A stretch of DNA of 64,000 nt. Origin: Catonia carolina. Taxonomy: Eukaryota; Arthropoda; Insecta; Hemiptera; Achilidae. The stretch covers positions 238,777,038 to 238,841,037 of the forward strand of contig JAQMRL010000001.1 in the NCBI GenBank assembly GCA_035578175.1, given 5' to 3'. Below are positions 22,365 to 34,532 of this stretch, one piece after another. A program made the translations under genes and the position numbers. A model generated the notes under the pieces. It made no database searches. It was not told where the DNA came from and saw nothing but the letters and a program-made list of their open reading frames with translations. Each line of letters opens with the position of its first letter. The first letter of the stretch is position 1.

Positions 22365-23065
22365 GAGATCATGGGAAAAGATTACCTCCTGAAAATAAGA
22401 ACAAAACCAAAGTTTTGTTCAGCAGCAGGAAGAGTGGTTTAGAAGAGATGGGAAATTTTAAAAAAAGGCAACGGAAACATACAGTAGGTCAGAAAATTTT
22501 GATATCTAGGGAGTATAATAACAAAGGATGGTAGAAGCACAAGTGATATCAAAAGTAAAATTGCTCAAGCTAGAAAAGCCTTTGAAATGAAAACAGCTAA
22601 CTGACTACAAACATTGACTTACAGATTTGGAAAAACTTCTTAAAACACTATGTTTGGAGTGTAGCATTATACGGGAGTGAAACGTGGGTGATAAGGGCTG
22701 TAGAAAGGAAGAGGATAGAAGCTTTGGAAATGTGGTGTTATAGGAAAATGTTAAAGATTAGGTGGGTGGGCAAAATAAGTAATTTAGAAGTTCTTAGGCG
22801 AGTGAATGAAAAAATTATATGGAAGCTTTTTACTAGAAGAAGGGATAGGCTAGTGGGGCATATCTTAAGACATTGGTCTATCAATAATAGAGCGTAATAT
22901 TGAGGGAGTGAATTGTAGGGGTAGGCAAAATTTAGAATATATAAAGCAAATTACAAAAGATGTAGGGTGTTACAGGTAGGCCTATGTAGATATAAAACGA
23001 CTTGCGCAAGATAGAACAGTTTGGAGAACTGCATCAAACCAGTCGAGAGACTGATGACAAAAAAT
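22365..23065 (+). pseudogene. LINE ORF2 C-terminal remnant
   Basis: Frames read KYLGSIITKDGRSTSDIKSK-like residues near 22505-22560, then YVWSVALYGSETWVIRAVER (22652-22710), then KRIEALEMWCYRKMLKIRWV and LVGHILRH (to 22876). A GRQNLEYIKQITKDVG stretch and RLAQDRTVWR with a final ACTGATGAC complete it. This is the region after the polymerase domain of a common insect LINE type (ALYGSETW ... LEMWCYR ... GHxLRH). The frame is broken by small indels. Confidence 0.75.
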
Positions 23066-23625
23066 ATATATAATTCAATTATTTATCGATTGCTTTATTT
23101 ACCAAAAGTATAAGATCTCCAGTTCATAAAAGCAATAAGACAGCCTAGGGCACAAAGCTCTGTTTTTGGAGGCTAAAGTACGGGGAATAAAGCAGCCGGC
23201 AACATTATTCACATCTGCCTAAAGGCGATGACTTCAAATAGCTTACTCTGGCTGCTACTTCTTCCCCTACGGACAATCTATGTCTTTTCTGTTTTCAAAA
23301 CGTTTTGATGTTAAATAATATTATAAGAAATAAATAATCAGTAATTAACGGAAACAAACCTTATTGTGAAGTAGAATAGGAAATTAGTTGTTAAAAACTA
23401 GTTTTCCGTGATTTACGATCAAAACGAAACTAAATAAACAACATGGTAATTTGATTGATACGCTAGTTTATATAATACATAAAATATTCTAATCTAGTAA
23501 GTTTTTGAAGAAGAAATAACTTAAATTAATATCTCTTACCTTAACAGATGTAAAATAAAGACTTTACGAAAATTTAAGAACGTTCTAAAATATTTCATTA
23601 ACAATACAGTATAGTACAAATATTG
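23066..23625. other. Unassigned sequence
   Basis: 23130-23290 is GC-richer without a readable frame; the rest is AT-rich. Confidence 0.4.
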
Positions 23626-23629
23626 TTTT

Positions 23630-23764
23630 ACTTTCTCTTGCCTATATGAATATAGGAAAAAAAGTATTGTTTTCATGTCAATTTTTGGAAATCGAGTTTT
23701 CACCGGATCTACACGTTTTCAGATCCCCTGAACCCAAAAAATATGTTTTTAGCGATTGGTCTCT

Positions 23765-23822
<58 letters not shown>

Positions 23823-24604
23823 TCTGTGTGAACAGAATATCTTAAGAACGGAACATTGCACGAACTTGAAACTTAAAACTTAAGTTACATACCACTACCG
23901 TACCCAACACGAATATTTTCATCAAAATTGGTCAACTGGATCTAGTAGTTTATTCGTGTAATTTTTCACTTTTTTGCGATTTTCTCAAAAACTGGTCACA
24001 ACGATGTTTTTAAAAAACCGCCTGGTTTACTAAATTTTTTATGATCTACAAGATAGGATAGGCGCCATGTTTGCTGAAATTGTTGGTGAGGCTGTTTTCA
24101 CGTAAAAACATTGTTTTCTTAAGATTACGGCTTTAATATGCATTTTAGCGCAAAAAATTATATAACTAAAGTTGTTTTAAAATCCTACAACTTTTATTTC
24201 AAACATTTTTTTATATAACGCTTAGTTTAGCGATAATTAGCGATTTCTGTTTTTTCTCACGAAAACGTGTAAAAAAATCGATTTTTTTTAAGATTTCGGC
24301 CTTAGTATGCATTTTACGACAAGAGTGTATATATAATCAAATTTATAGGAAATTAAAAGATCTACAGCTTTATTTAGAGGATTTTTCTCTACAAAGCCTA
24401 GTTTAGCGTGAAAGAGTGATTTTCCGTATTTTTAAGCCAAAAAGTCGATTTTCATTTTGCGTCTTTCACTCATGATTAAAACAATTATGGTTTTTTGAGG
24501 TTAGTTTTTTGTTTATTTCTAATGTTTTATTACTAATTTTAGGTTATATTGTTTAAATTATTTGCATTAGCAAGAGAAAAGTTGTATGAGTGTTTCACAC
24601 CAGA
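23630..24604 (+). mobile_element. HINE-like ~0.95-kb repeat, copy C
   Basis: Near-complete plus copy, from ACTTTCTCTTGCC to CACCAGA and T6. The microsatellite is a compound (CT)n(GT)n tract at 23760-23827, unlike the pure GT tracts of other copies. The 3' partner repeat is slightly decayed (GCAAGAGAAAAGT), as is the hairpin stem. Confidence 0.8.
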
Positions 24605-25115
24605 TTTTTTCAGTGGCTTTTTCTTACCCTTGAACACTTAAATGTAGACAAATCGTACGTCTCATCAATAATCACCAACTGTGCTCAGTTTAGATTGACA
24701 TTCTCTTGTGTAAGCTGATTCAATATAATTTTATTAACATTCACTGGCCATTTCAGTGAAGGTTGACAATGTCAACCCACGGTTAACCTTATCCAATATT
24801 CAGCTTTAACTGTAACATATACATGGTGAGAAAATTAATCTACCCAGTTATTGTAGCGCGGGAGGGTTATCTACCGATAATATAGGTTCAAGAGTAGATC
24901 AATTTAGTTTTTCTGTTTATTTTCTACTACTGTAACTACTTCAGGACTGAATTAGTGTGTCAGTGAGAATTAAAACTATGTGTTAGTCACTTAAATTACA
25001 AAGTTTTATTAAACTACTACTATTCAAATATTATGCTACCTGTAATACATGCATGCCTGAAAAACACAAATAAAATACAAAAATAAGCAGATCAAACGAA
25101 CTTATCTACAATAAT
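24605..25115. other. Unassigned sequence
   Basis: No recognised element between copies C and E. Confidence 0.4.
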
Positions 25116-25120
25116 AAAAA

Positions 25121-26113
25121 TCTGGTGTGAAACACTCACACAACTTTCTCTTGCCAAAGCAAATAATTAACAATAAACCTAACATTAGTATTTCTCTTGC
25201 CAAAGCAAATAATTAACAATAAACCTAACATTAGTATTAAAACATTAGAAATGAACAAAAAACTAACCTCAAAAAACATTAGTGAAATACGCAAAATTAA
25301 AATCGACCTCAGTTTAGCTTAAAAATACGGAAAATTGCTCATTCACGCTAAACTAGGCACTGTAAAAAAATGCTTCAAATAAAAGTTTTAGATCTCTTAA
25401 TTTCCTATAAATTTTATTTTATACACTTTTGTCGTAAAATGCATTCTAAGGCCGAAATCTTAAAAAAATAGATTTTTCACACGTTTTCGTGAGAAAAAAA
25501 CAGAAAATTGCTAATTACCGCTAAACTAAGCGTTATACAAAAAAATGTTTGAAATAAAAGTTGTAGAATTTTACATTCTCTACAACTTTTATTATATAAC
25601 ATTTTGCGCTAAAATGCATATTAAAGCCGCAATCTTAAAAAGAAAATTTTTTTACGTAAAAACAGCCTCACGCAGAATTTCAGCAAACATGGCGCCTACC
25701 CTATTTTGTAGAGAATAAAAAATTGAGTGAACCAGGCGATTTTAAAAAAAATCGTAGCACCAGTTTTTGAGAAAATCGCAAAAAAGTGAAAATTATACGA
25801 ATAAACTACTACTTTCGGTTGACCGATTTTGATGAAAATGTTCGTGTCAGGTCCGGTAGTGGTATGTAACTTAAGTTTAAAGTTTCAAGTTCGTACGATG
25901 TTCCGTTCTTGAGATATTCTGTTCACACACAGACACACACACACACACACACACACAGGCACACAGACACACACACAGACCAATCGCTAAAAACATTTTT
26001 TTTTTGGGTTCAGGGGGTCTGAAAACCTATAGATCCGGTGAAAACTCGATTTCGAAAAATCGTCATGAAAACAATACTTTCCTTCCTATATATTCATATA
26101 GGCAAGAGAAAGT
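25121..26113 (-). mobile_element. HINE-like ~0.95-kb repeat, copy E
   Basis: Complete minus copy. It differs by a perfect 46-bp tandem duplication (25145-25190 repeated at 25191-25236) covering the 3' inverted repeat and neighbouring sequence. The long CA tract is at 25925-25978. Confidence 0.8.
25145..25236. repeat. 46-bp tandem duplication in copy E
   Basis: The unit starts TTTCTCTTGCCAAAGC and is repeated once without a change. It doubles the subterminal inverted repeat. Confidence 0.85.
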
Positions 26114-26300
26114 AAAAACTGATCATCGGACCGGTAAACCAACTCATAGGAATATTGGATGATTGGTGTAAATTATTGTTTATTTAGTTTCTCTTTTTTC
26201 CTCCATTAACCAAATAGTTACTGCTTTTTATACCTTATGATATGCGTTACCTAGACCTATGTGCATATAAATTATAAAAGATAGTTTGAAAAAACTGTTC

Positions 26301-26695
26301 TGCCCATAACAGACAGGTGAAGTGTTAAATTATTTACACTCAATCTGTTAGTTGCAGGGCTAAAATAAATAGTTCTGTTTCTTATCACATGGTCAGCCAA
26401 TTAAATGACTGAATCATTTAAGAACAGAAGAGGTAGAGGTGTAAAAGACACTAGTCAGAGTTAACTTCTCTGAAAGTAATGAATTTCACTATACAGCCAG
26501 ACCCTGTGGTGAATGAAGTGAAGGTGTCATTTGCAGAGTGGAAAATATGTGCTTTTCAGAGGGCCCGGCATGCTGTTAAGCGTACTTTTCCACTCAGTGA
26601 GGAAGGCATGGTAAACCACCTCACTCCTCGTTTTACTTAGTAAAACCTCTACAGGTTCAAACCAGCCTTTCGGCTGTTGACCTAAACAACAACAG
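26301..26695 (+). mobile_element. ~400-bp unclassified repeat, copy 3 (full length)
   Basis: Both ends present: TGCCCATAACAGACAGGTG at 26301 and CCTAAACAACAACAG at 26681-26695. A good reference copy. Confidence 0.8.
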
Positions 26696-26913
26696 TTTGA
26701 AAAAGAAAATTTGGTATCTATTAGAAAATCGATGTTCTTTCACTTTTACAACTGCGCGGGTTTGCACAACCAGTAAATATGCATACACTATGTATTTTTA
26801 AACATGACATTAGACGTTAAAGGTGGACACTACTCATTAGTAGGGCTTACGCAGTTAATTACTAAAACCAGTCTATTCATAAAATCAAGATTATTTAATT
26901 AACAAAAATAATG

Positions 26914-27257
26914 AATCCCCATTACAGGCAGGTGGAGTGTTTTAAGTTGATTTGCACTCGATCTGTTGGTTCCAGGGCTACAAAATATATTTCTGTTATT
27001 TATCACATAGCCAGCCAATTGTTTGACTGAACTATTTAAGAACAGAAGAGGTAGAGGTGTAAAAGACAATAGCCAGAGTTGTCTTCTCTGCGTTTCACTA
27101 TACAGCCAGACACTATGGTGAATGAAGTGAAGGTGTAATTTGCAGGGTGGAAAGTAGTGCTTTTCGGAGGGTCTAGCATGCTGATAAGCATACTTTCTCA
27201 ACTCAGTGAGGAAGGCAATAGTAAACCACCTCCCTCCTTAATTTTACTTAGTAAAAC
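26914..27257 (+). mobile_element. ~400-bp unclassified repeat, copy 4, left part
   Basis: Starts CCCATTACAGGCAGGTGG and stops inside the ACCTCTAGAGG block, where a hAT-like element has inserted. The remainder resumes after 28802. Confidence 0.8.
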
Positions 27258-27265
27258 CTATAGAG

Positions 27266-28794
27266 TAGTAATTCTCAACCTTTTTTGCTCCGCGACCCCC
27301 AAATATTAAAAATAAATAAATTAATATTTCGCGACCCCCCCTTCCATAACAATACTAAGCCTTACCTACTATTAATAATTGAATTTTAACTAATTTTATA
27401 TAAACGTGAAATGTTTTTTTAATATTATATAATCAAACTGCACTCATTTTATTTCTTTGAAGAAAATACAGACAGTAAAAAACGAATACAATTATTGCTA
27501 TTATTTTATATTGCTGCGTTTATACTTTTATAGTAGTGACGTGTATGAATATGCATGTATGACGTGCACATACATGAGGAATTTTCAAAATTCCAACTTA
27601 ATGTGTACGTGCTCTTTTTAATACAATTTCCTTGTATTATACTCACTGTGAGAAAATATTTGAACATGCATATGGACGTGTTTGAACAAGTCGTGCTGTT
27701 ACTAGTATTTAAAAGGCGCTGGTGATCGCACAACTTCAGTTGAGTCTACAATCCGAAGGATGCATTTGCTGCTTTTATTTTTACTTTCTCTTGCCTATAT
27801 GAATATATAGGAAGGAAAGTATTGTTTTCTTGTCGATTTTTCGAAATCGAGTTTTCACCGGATCTATACGTTTTCAGACCCCCTGAACCCAAAAAACATG
27901 TTTTTAGCGATTGGTCTGTGTGTGTGTGTGTGTGTGTGTGTATACAAAATATCTCAAGAACGGAACATCGTATGTACTTGAAACTTAAGTTACATACCAC
28001 TACCGGACCCGACACGAACATTTTCATCAAAATCGGTCAACCGGAAGTAGTAGTTTATTCGTGTAATTTTTCACTTTTTTGCGATTTTCTCAAAAACTGG
28101 TCCTACGATTTTTTTTGAAATCGCCTCGTTTACTCAATTTTTTATTCTCTACAAGATAGGGTAGGTCATGTTTGCTGAAATTCTGGGTGAGGCTGTTTTC
28201 ACGTAAAAACATAGTTTTTTTAAGATTACGGCTTTAATATGCAATTTAAAGCAAAAATGTATATAATAAAAGTTGTAGAGAATTTAAAATTCTACAACTT
28301 TTATTTCAAACAGTTTTTTGTATAACGCATAGTTTAGCAGTAATTAGCAATTTTCTGTTTTTTTCTCACGAAAACGTGAGAAAAATCGATTTTTTTAACA
28401 TTTCGGCCTTAGTATGCATTTTATGGCAAAAGTGTATATAATGGAATTGATAGAAAATTAAAAGATCTACAACTTTTATTTAAAGCATTTCTTTGTACAG
28501 ATCTTAGTTTAGCGTGAAAGAGTGATTTTCCGTATTTTTAAGGGAAACCGAGATAGATTTTCATTTTTCGTCTTTCATATATGATTAAAATTAGGTTATG
28601 TTTATTAAGGTTAGTTTTTAGTTTATTTCTAATGTTAGGTTTATTGTTAATTGTTTGCACTGGCAAGAGAAAGTTGTGTGAGTGTTTCACACCAGATTTT
28701 CAGTTATATTTTATAATAAAATGATTAAATTATTTGATTATCGTTGCGCGACCCCGCTATAATATCATCACGACCCCTTGGTTGAGAATCACTG
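27266..28794. mobile_element. hAT-like non-autonomous element, inserted in copy 4
   Basis: Ends TAGTAATTCTCAACC (27266) and, reversed, CAGTGATTCTCAACC (28794) match at 13 of 15 bases. They are followed on each side by GCGACCCC-type sequence. Flanking 8-bp target duplications CTATAGAG (27258-27265) and CTCTAGAG (28795-28802) differ at one base. An 8-bp duplication and CAGTG(G/A)TTCTCAACC ends are typical of hAT elements. No transposase is visible. Without the inner HINE-like copy it would be only about 0.6 kb. Confidence 0.8.
27783..28696 (+). mobile_element. HINE-like ~0.95-kb repeat, copy B (inserted in the hAT element)
   Basis: Complete plus copy: ACTTTCTCTTGCC start, GT tract 27917-27941, two internal units, GGCAAGAGAAAGT, hairpin and CACCAGA end. 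It is flanked by T5 on the left and T4 on the right, and is the innermost element of a three-level nest. Confidence 0.8.
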
Positions 28795-28802
28795 CTCTAG
28801 AG

Positions 28803-28840
28803 GTACAAACCAGCCTATCAGCTGTTAACCTAAACAACAA
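28803..28840 (+). mobile_element. ~400-bp unclassified repeat, copy 4, right part
   Basis: Continues copy 4: GTACAAACCAGCC then TGTTAACCTAAACAACAA tail. Confidence 0.75.
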
Positions 28841-28890
28841 TAATAATGATTATTTTTTCTATTTTACGTGTAATTTGACATTTTAATTTA

Positions 28891-29000
28891 GTTAGGTGAC
28901 TGAAAAGAACTAAGCCGGTAGATTTAGTTTGTTAAAAAAATATTATTAAAAGTGTAATAGTTAGGTGACTGAAAAGAACTAAGCCGGTAGATTTAGTGTG
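28891..29000. repeat. 69-bp direct repeat
   Basis: GTTAGGTGACTGAAAAGAAC at 28891 recurs at 28960 with the following ~20 bp conserved, giving a 69-bp period. Confidence 0.8.
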
Positions 29001-29272
29001 TTAAGAAAAAGACTACTGTTAAACTATAATTATTAAGAGTAAAATACTTTTAAGTCATGAATCTAATATAAATTAGGTACTGAAACTAATGGTTAGGCTA
29101 CTTTTAAGTTATAGGCCTAATTATACCGTGTATATTTACCTAAGTTAGTAGATTAACAATAGGTTTAAGTTTGAAATTTAAGAAATTAATATTTCTAGTG
29201 TTTATAGAACACTGTACAAGTGACATTAGAAAATAAGTGCTAGCGCCAGTGGGCGACTGCATATTATATACT

Positions 29273-29290
29273 GGGGGGGGGGGGGGGGGG
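29273..29290 (+). repeat. Homopolymer G18
   Basis: An uninterrupted run of 18 G in AT-rich sequence. The length is likely uncertain in any assembly. Confidence 0.9.
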
Positions 29291-29445
29291 AATATTATCG
29301 CTGAAGAAAATTTGGTCGTTAGTTTTAAGTAACTAGTTACAGTAAATCTACAATAAAAAAGAACGTGTAATTTGGACTATAATTAACTCGAATCACTGCT
29401 TCACCTCCTACTGAGCCAACGAAATGGAATCCCTGGTAGCTAAAT

Positions 29446-30050
29446 ATGGAGAACTTTTACGGTAGATTTTGGGTACTTGACATTTGGCAACTTTACATAA
29501 GGAACTTATTACTGTACATAAGATCTAATAAACTTTCTGTACTACAGAAAATAACTCATAATTATCATATCAGAGCTGTAACCCGTATTGGATATCAAGC
29601 CCCTAGATTGCATAAAACCATTAACAGCAATGCAACACATTATATAGCCTCAATCACATACCTTAATTTACCAGAGGCTATCCGAAATACTGATGTAACT
29701 CCTCAGATACACAAAAGAAAAGTAACCAACTGGCCGATTAAGTTAGGGAGAGGGCAGTCTGAGGATCTAATTAGTTCTATGTATTCAAACTAATTGCTCT
29801 TCCTCTTGTGTCAGCTAAAAAAAAAAAAATTGTTACATTGTCATTGAAAGTCTGCTGCTTCATCCTTTGCCATTACATGGCATTTTATTTTTATTATTTT
29901 AAATTTTTTTTTATACTATCTGTTTTTGTATATTTACTTTAGGACATTTTGTTGTATGTTTTTTTGTAAATTTTGTTTCTTTTGTTTTATGTAAATTTAG
30001 TGAAGATATAAAAAGCTATTATAATGGGTAATAGAATAAATAAAATAAAC
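29446..30050 (+). pseudogene. LINE ORF2 C-terminal end with 3' UTR and AAATAAAT-type tail
   Basis: An open stretch of 115 codons (29446-29793) reads WQLYIRNLLLYIRSNK, HIRAVTRIGYQAPRLHKTIN and AITYLNLPEAIRN-like segments. This is the usual pattern of the last ~110 residues of CR1/Jockey-group ORF2 proteins (LYIxxLLxYI ... NTR-like ... LPxxI). About 230 bp of T-rich 3' UTR follow, ending in AATAAATAAAATAAA (30030-30045). The upstream ORF is missing, so it is 5' truncated. The remaining frame is still open. Clade assignment is uncertain. Confidence 0.6.
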
Positions 30051-30315
30051 CAACTCATACCCGCGCACAGGCTAGACCTATGCGGGTATTAGGAAATAAC
30101 ATAGGATAAGATTCATTGTACTTACTTGTTTTTAGCAATAATAAATAAATAAACTTAGTTCACCGATGGTGTTGTTACATAATTTGAATTTAAAGCGTTG
30201 GTATCATTAATAAATGGGACCTTTATGTCCAAGTGAAGTGTATGATAAAACACAAAAATCAGTATTAATTAGGTAATTATAAAAATTAGATACATTAATT
30301 TTAAAACACGAACTC
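30051..30315. other. Unassigned sequence
   Basis: AT-rich; no element recognised. Confidence 0.4.
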
Positions 30316-30317
30316 AT

Positions 30318-30480
30318 TAGCTCAGACGGCCCTTAAAGTAAATCTCGAAGTCTCCTATTCGATTTCGCAGTAAAGTCTAATGTTCTAAAAATGTTTATTC
30401 CTAGTGCAGTATTTCACACCGTTCTTTTTATTCACTAACGATCAAAAAATTGATGCGACTTTAAATAAATAAATGAACTA
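30318..30480 (+). mobile_element. Degenerate tRNA-derived SINE, copy S3
   Basis: Only the 3' part is clear: TTGATGCGACTTTAAATAAA near 30446-30465, matching other SINE copies. The head (CATTAGCTCAGACGGCC) is strongly altered. Confidence 0.45.
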
Positions 30481-31940
30481 AAAAAGTTAATGACCCATTT
30501 CGTTTCGTTAATTTCTAATTAAAGAAATATTAATATCAACTGACTTATTTCTTATACGTGTTACATCTTTAAATAAGCTCATTCTTTAACTTAAATGATA
30601 TATTTTAACTGTGAAAGCCATATATTGTAGGTAAAAGAGTTGAAGTTTATTTCTTTATATATTTAATGCGGTAATAAAAGTAATGTAAAAGAAATATTTC
30701 TTCTTTTTAAAAGAAAATATTCTGGAATTGGAAATGTTTACGGACGAAATCACATCAGATTTGAGATAATCTGGCAGAATGTCAATGGATTAGAGCCAGA
30801 TTGTAATACTGTAATATACAGTAATATATATATTTACAACATTTTCACTTAAGTGCACATCAAATGACACTTAAGTGTTGGTTGTATCCCACTGCTAAAA
30901 GTAATTCTACATAATAATATGTACCTATTATAAAAAATCTAAACAAAACAATACAACTTAACCGTTGAAAACAAAAAAGTTTCAAACGAATGTCTAATGT
31001 ATCTTATACTACAACCTTGTTTACTTTGAGACTTAAATGACGCGTAATTTAATAAATTTAGTTTAATTGACATTATTATATTACAAATAGTATATTAATA
31101 GAACAACGCGTTCCTTAATTTAATTTATTTTTTAACGTTTCTATTATTACTGAGAATTATTAATAGTAGTTTAATTAATTAAAATATAGACCTATTACAC
31201 ATTAAAAAAAAAAACGCTAAGGTTACTTTGTAAGTTAATTTCTTAATTATCTATTTTGAAGTTTTAATTACGGTTTGTTACGGATACTAAATTAATCATT
31301 CTTAACGGTGGAAGTTAAATTTTCGTACAATAGATAATTATTCTTAAGGGAATCCAACACTAAAGTTACATCAATAATTTATTTAGTTGTTTGGAACTGA
31401 TTTATTTTAAACAATTAACCCATTCTGTTTGTGTATTTTTGTATTTTGGTTCGGCAAGAGCTCCACGGCATTGTTCCGGATTCCGACTAATAAGGTCGAA
31501 ATAGCCATGGTGATCGCCAACATCCGAACTAGATAGCCACAATAACAAACATATTTGTGTATATTATGTGAAAATCTACATTAGTTTAAACAGCAACATC
31601 TAGTGGGGTTTCATCGATATTGGATTTCAGGTGATTACCACATTAGGTAGTTTGCCTAACCAGTGTGACTTAGAAATTCAAAACAACCTTCTTATCATCT
31701 TATCTCATTGTCTTTCATTTCGCTTGACCGTGGGCTTACAATAATTACATTTTAATTTTTTTATCGGTAATTTTAGTTATTTTATAACTACCTAGTTCAC
31801 TGCCTACTTTGTTTGTTTTACCAATTCGTATGGCCAACCGGTAACACTTAACTTCATAAAGGATACTTTTAATCAACCGTTCGGCTAGGCTTCCAGAGGC
31901 TCCGAATAGAATTTAAAAAAATAAATAAACAAAAACATTT
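30481..31940. other. AT-rich sequence, nothing recognised
   Basis: About 1.45 kb without a supported feature. Confidence 0.5.
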
Positions 31941-31944
31941 CCAC

Positions 31945-32097
31945 TTTCGTGGTCAAGATGTTAGAGTGCTAGATTGCGGTACACTTCTGAGGGAAAGTCC
32001 TGGGTTTGATTCCCAGCTCGGGTCTGGAAAATATTAAACATTTAAATTCCGTCTTACAAGCCCACAGTAGTCGCTAAAAACCAGAGTAGTTGATTCG
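31945..32097 (+). mobile_element. tRNA-derived SINE, copy S4
   Basis: Head with AGATGTTAGAGTGCTAGATT and B box in GGGTTTGATTCCCA (about 32006-32019), then a body with CACAGTAGTCGCTAAAAACC and a TTGATTCG end. It abuts the next SINE without a spacer. Confidence 0.7.
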
Positions 32098-32265
32098 CCG
32101 CCTCTGTAGCGTAGTGGTTAGCGCGTTAGCCTACTACGCGGAAGTCCCGCGTTCTATTCCCGGCCAGGGTCTGGAAGTTTTCTTAAGTTAATTCCACAGT
32201 TATATCATAATCCACGGTACTCGCTAATAACCAAGCAGTTGATGCGACTTTAAATAAATAAATTA
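32098..32265 (+). mobile_element. tRNA-derived SINE, copy S5
   Basis: CCTCTGTAGCGTAGTGGTTA is a good A-box region; the B box lies in GCGTTCTATTCCCGG. The body has GTACTCGCTAATAACC and the end GTTGATGCGACTTTAAATAA, running into a TAA tract. It sits head to tail behind S4. Confidence 0.75.
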
Positions 32266-32291
32266 ATAATAATAATAATAATAATAATAAT
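32262..32291 (+). repeat. (TAA)n tract at SINE/LINE junction
   Basis: About nine TAA repeats between the SINE tail and the first LINE coding base. Confidence 0.85.
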
Positions 32292-34476
32292 GAATCAAAA
32301 TTACCGGAGAAATGGGACGAACAGCCTGCAAAAGATTGGGAGGAATTCAAGACAAAAATAATCAGAACAGCCAAAGAATTGATTCCCCTCCACAAAAAAC
32401 CAAAACATCCTTGGTGGAATCAAGAATGTGAAATTGCACTGGAGGAGAGGAAACAAGCGTTTCAAAACTATGATTGTAACAAAACAGAAGAAACACAAAA
32501 CAAATTTTTTGTAGTTCGCAAACAGACATCCAAGATCCTGAGACAAAACAAACGGCGATATGTCAATGAACAGCTACAATCAATTGAAGAAAACTTCAAG
32601 AATTATAATACACATGATTTTTACAAAATATTTGCAAATAAAATCAGAGGTTACTCACCACAAAATCTTTGTTTCATAAAACAAGATAGTGAACTAGCAT
32701 TGACAAATAAGGAAAATTGTCAGGAACTAGCCTCTTATTTTTCACGTCTACTGAATTGTCCAGAACCCAATAACAAATTTCCAAAAATTCCACCAGAAAT
32801 AATAGAGAATAACTGCGTACTACCCTCACAAGAAGAAATTTATTCACATATTAAGAAACTGAAGAATAACAAAGCATCGGGGGAGGATGGAATTGTAGCT
32901 GAACTTTTGAAAAATCTAGGCCCGAACTCTCTTAAGGAATTTACAAAAATAATTCAAAACATTTGGCAAACCGAAATAATCCCAGATGACTGGAAGATTG
33001 CACTTATTCACCCACTACATTAAAAATGCAACAAATTTGATGTCAATAACTATTGAGAGATTTCTCTTTTACCGGTCTGTTACAAAGTCCTGTCATCTAT
33101 ACTGTTAAGCAGAGCACAACAACAATTAGAACCCAAACTAGCTGAATATCAAGCGGGATTTAGACCAAATAGGTCATGCCCAGAACAAATAATGAACCTC
33201 AAAATTATAGTCAAAATGCGAGCCCTCAGACAAAAACCTTTGATATGCACATTTGTGGATTTTAGAAAGGCGTACGACTCAATGGATAGGTCCTCCCTAT
33301 TTGACGTTTTGGAGGAAAGGGGACTTGATACTAAAACACGAAGACTCATTGAACAAACGCTGACTAACACAAAATCTAAGGTAAAATTCATGGGAGAAAT
33401 CTCAAAACCCTTTGAAATTCGAACAGGGGTAAGGCAGGGTGATGGACTCTCTCCGCTTCTGTTCAATGTCGTTCTGGACAAAGTCATGGAAGAATGGGAG
33501 AAGGAGCTGAAGAGATGTGGACAGTGGAAGCCAGTACAACTTGGTTTTCCCAGAAACAACCTTTCCATACCATACCTCGCCTTTGCTGACGATCTAGCTA
33601 TATTAATGGATGACGAGAAGACCGCCATCAAGCAGCTTGAGACATTAAAGGAATGTGCTGAAAAAGTAGGGCTACAAATCTCATTTGAGAAAACGGAATT
33701 CATATCCTCAAAAATAGATATCATAAGCTTGAGGACAAAATATGGTAGAATAAACAAGGTTCCATACTTCAAATATTTGGGGGAATTCATTGAACCAACA
33801 GGTCTTGAAAGAATTTCCCAACAAAATCGTCTCCAAAAAATGAAAAAAGCTCTAGGATTAGTTCAAAATCTCTACAACAAAAAATCCATGTCAAGACAAA
33901 CTAAAATTCGGCACTACAACACAGTTATTAAACCAATGGTCCTCTACGCAAGCGAAACACTAGTACTTAGCAGAAAACACGAAATCGAAGAGATCAAAAA
34001 GGAGGAAAGAAAAATTATTAGAAAAATTCTAGGGGCTCGACTTACAGAAGATGGATATAGGCTGCAATCCAACAAAACAACAGAGAGCTATTCAAACATT
34101 GAAATTGACATGCGTAAAAGGCGGTTGAAGTTCTTTGGACATCTTAACAGATTGCAGGAGGATAGGCTAACAAAAAGAATAATTGAATATATTACAAAAC
34201 TTAAAATTTCAACACCTTGGCTGGACGAAATTCGTAAGGACCTAAAAAGCGCAAATATACATCAAATTGAAATTTTTAATAAAAACTTATTCCGTCACAA
34301 GGTAGACAGGTGGAAAGTTTCAGAGCCCTCAAGAGAGAAGCAGTTTAGACCAAAGTGGTTTGAAAACCGCAAAAAGGCTTTCTCGGAAACAATGAAGGCC
34401 TACTGGACCAATAAGAAAAACAAATGACGAAACTGAGTCATGATGCTTAACGTCTTCTATCCAAGGAGAATTCGCC

Positions 34477-34532
<56 letters not shown>

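Noticed and set aside
26899..27201. 100-codon minus-strand frame
   Set aside because: It lies antisense to copy 4 of the ~400-bp repeat; other copies do not keep the frame.
33149..33790. 213-codon minus-strand frame
   Set aside because: Antisense shadow of the LINE reverse transcriptase.
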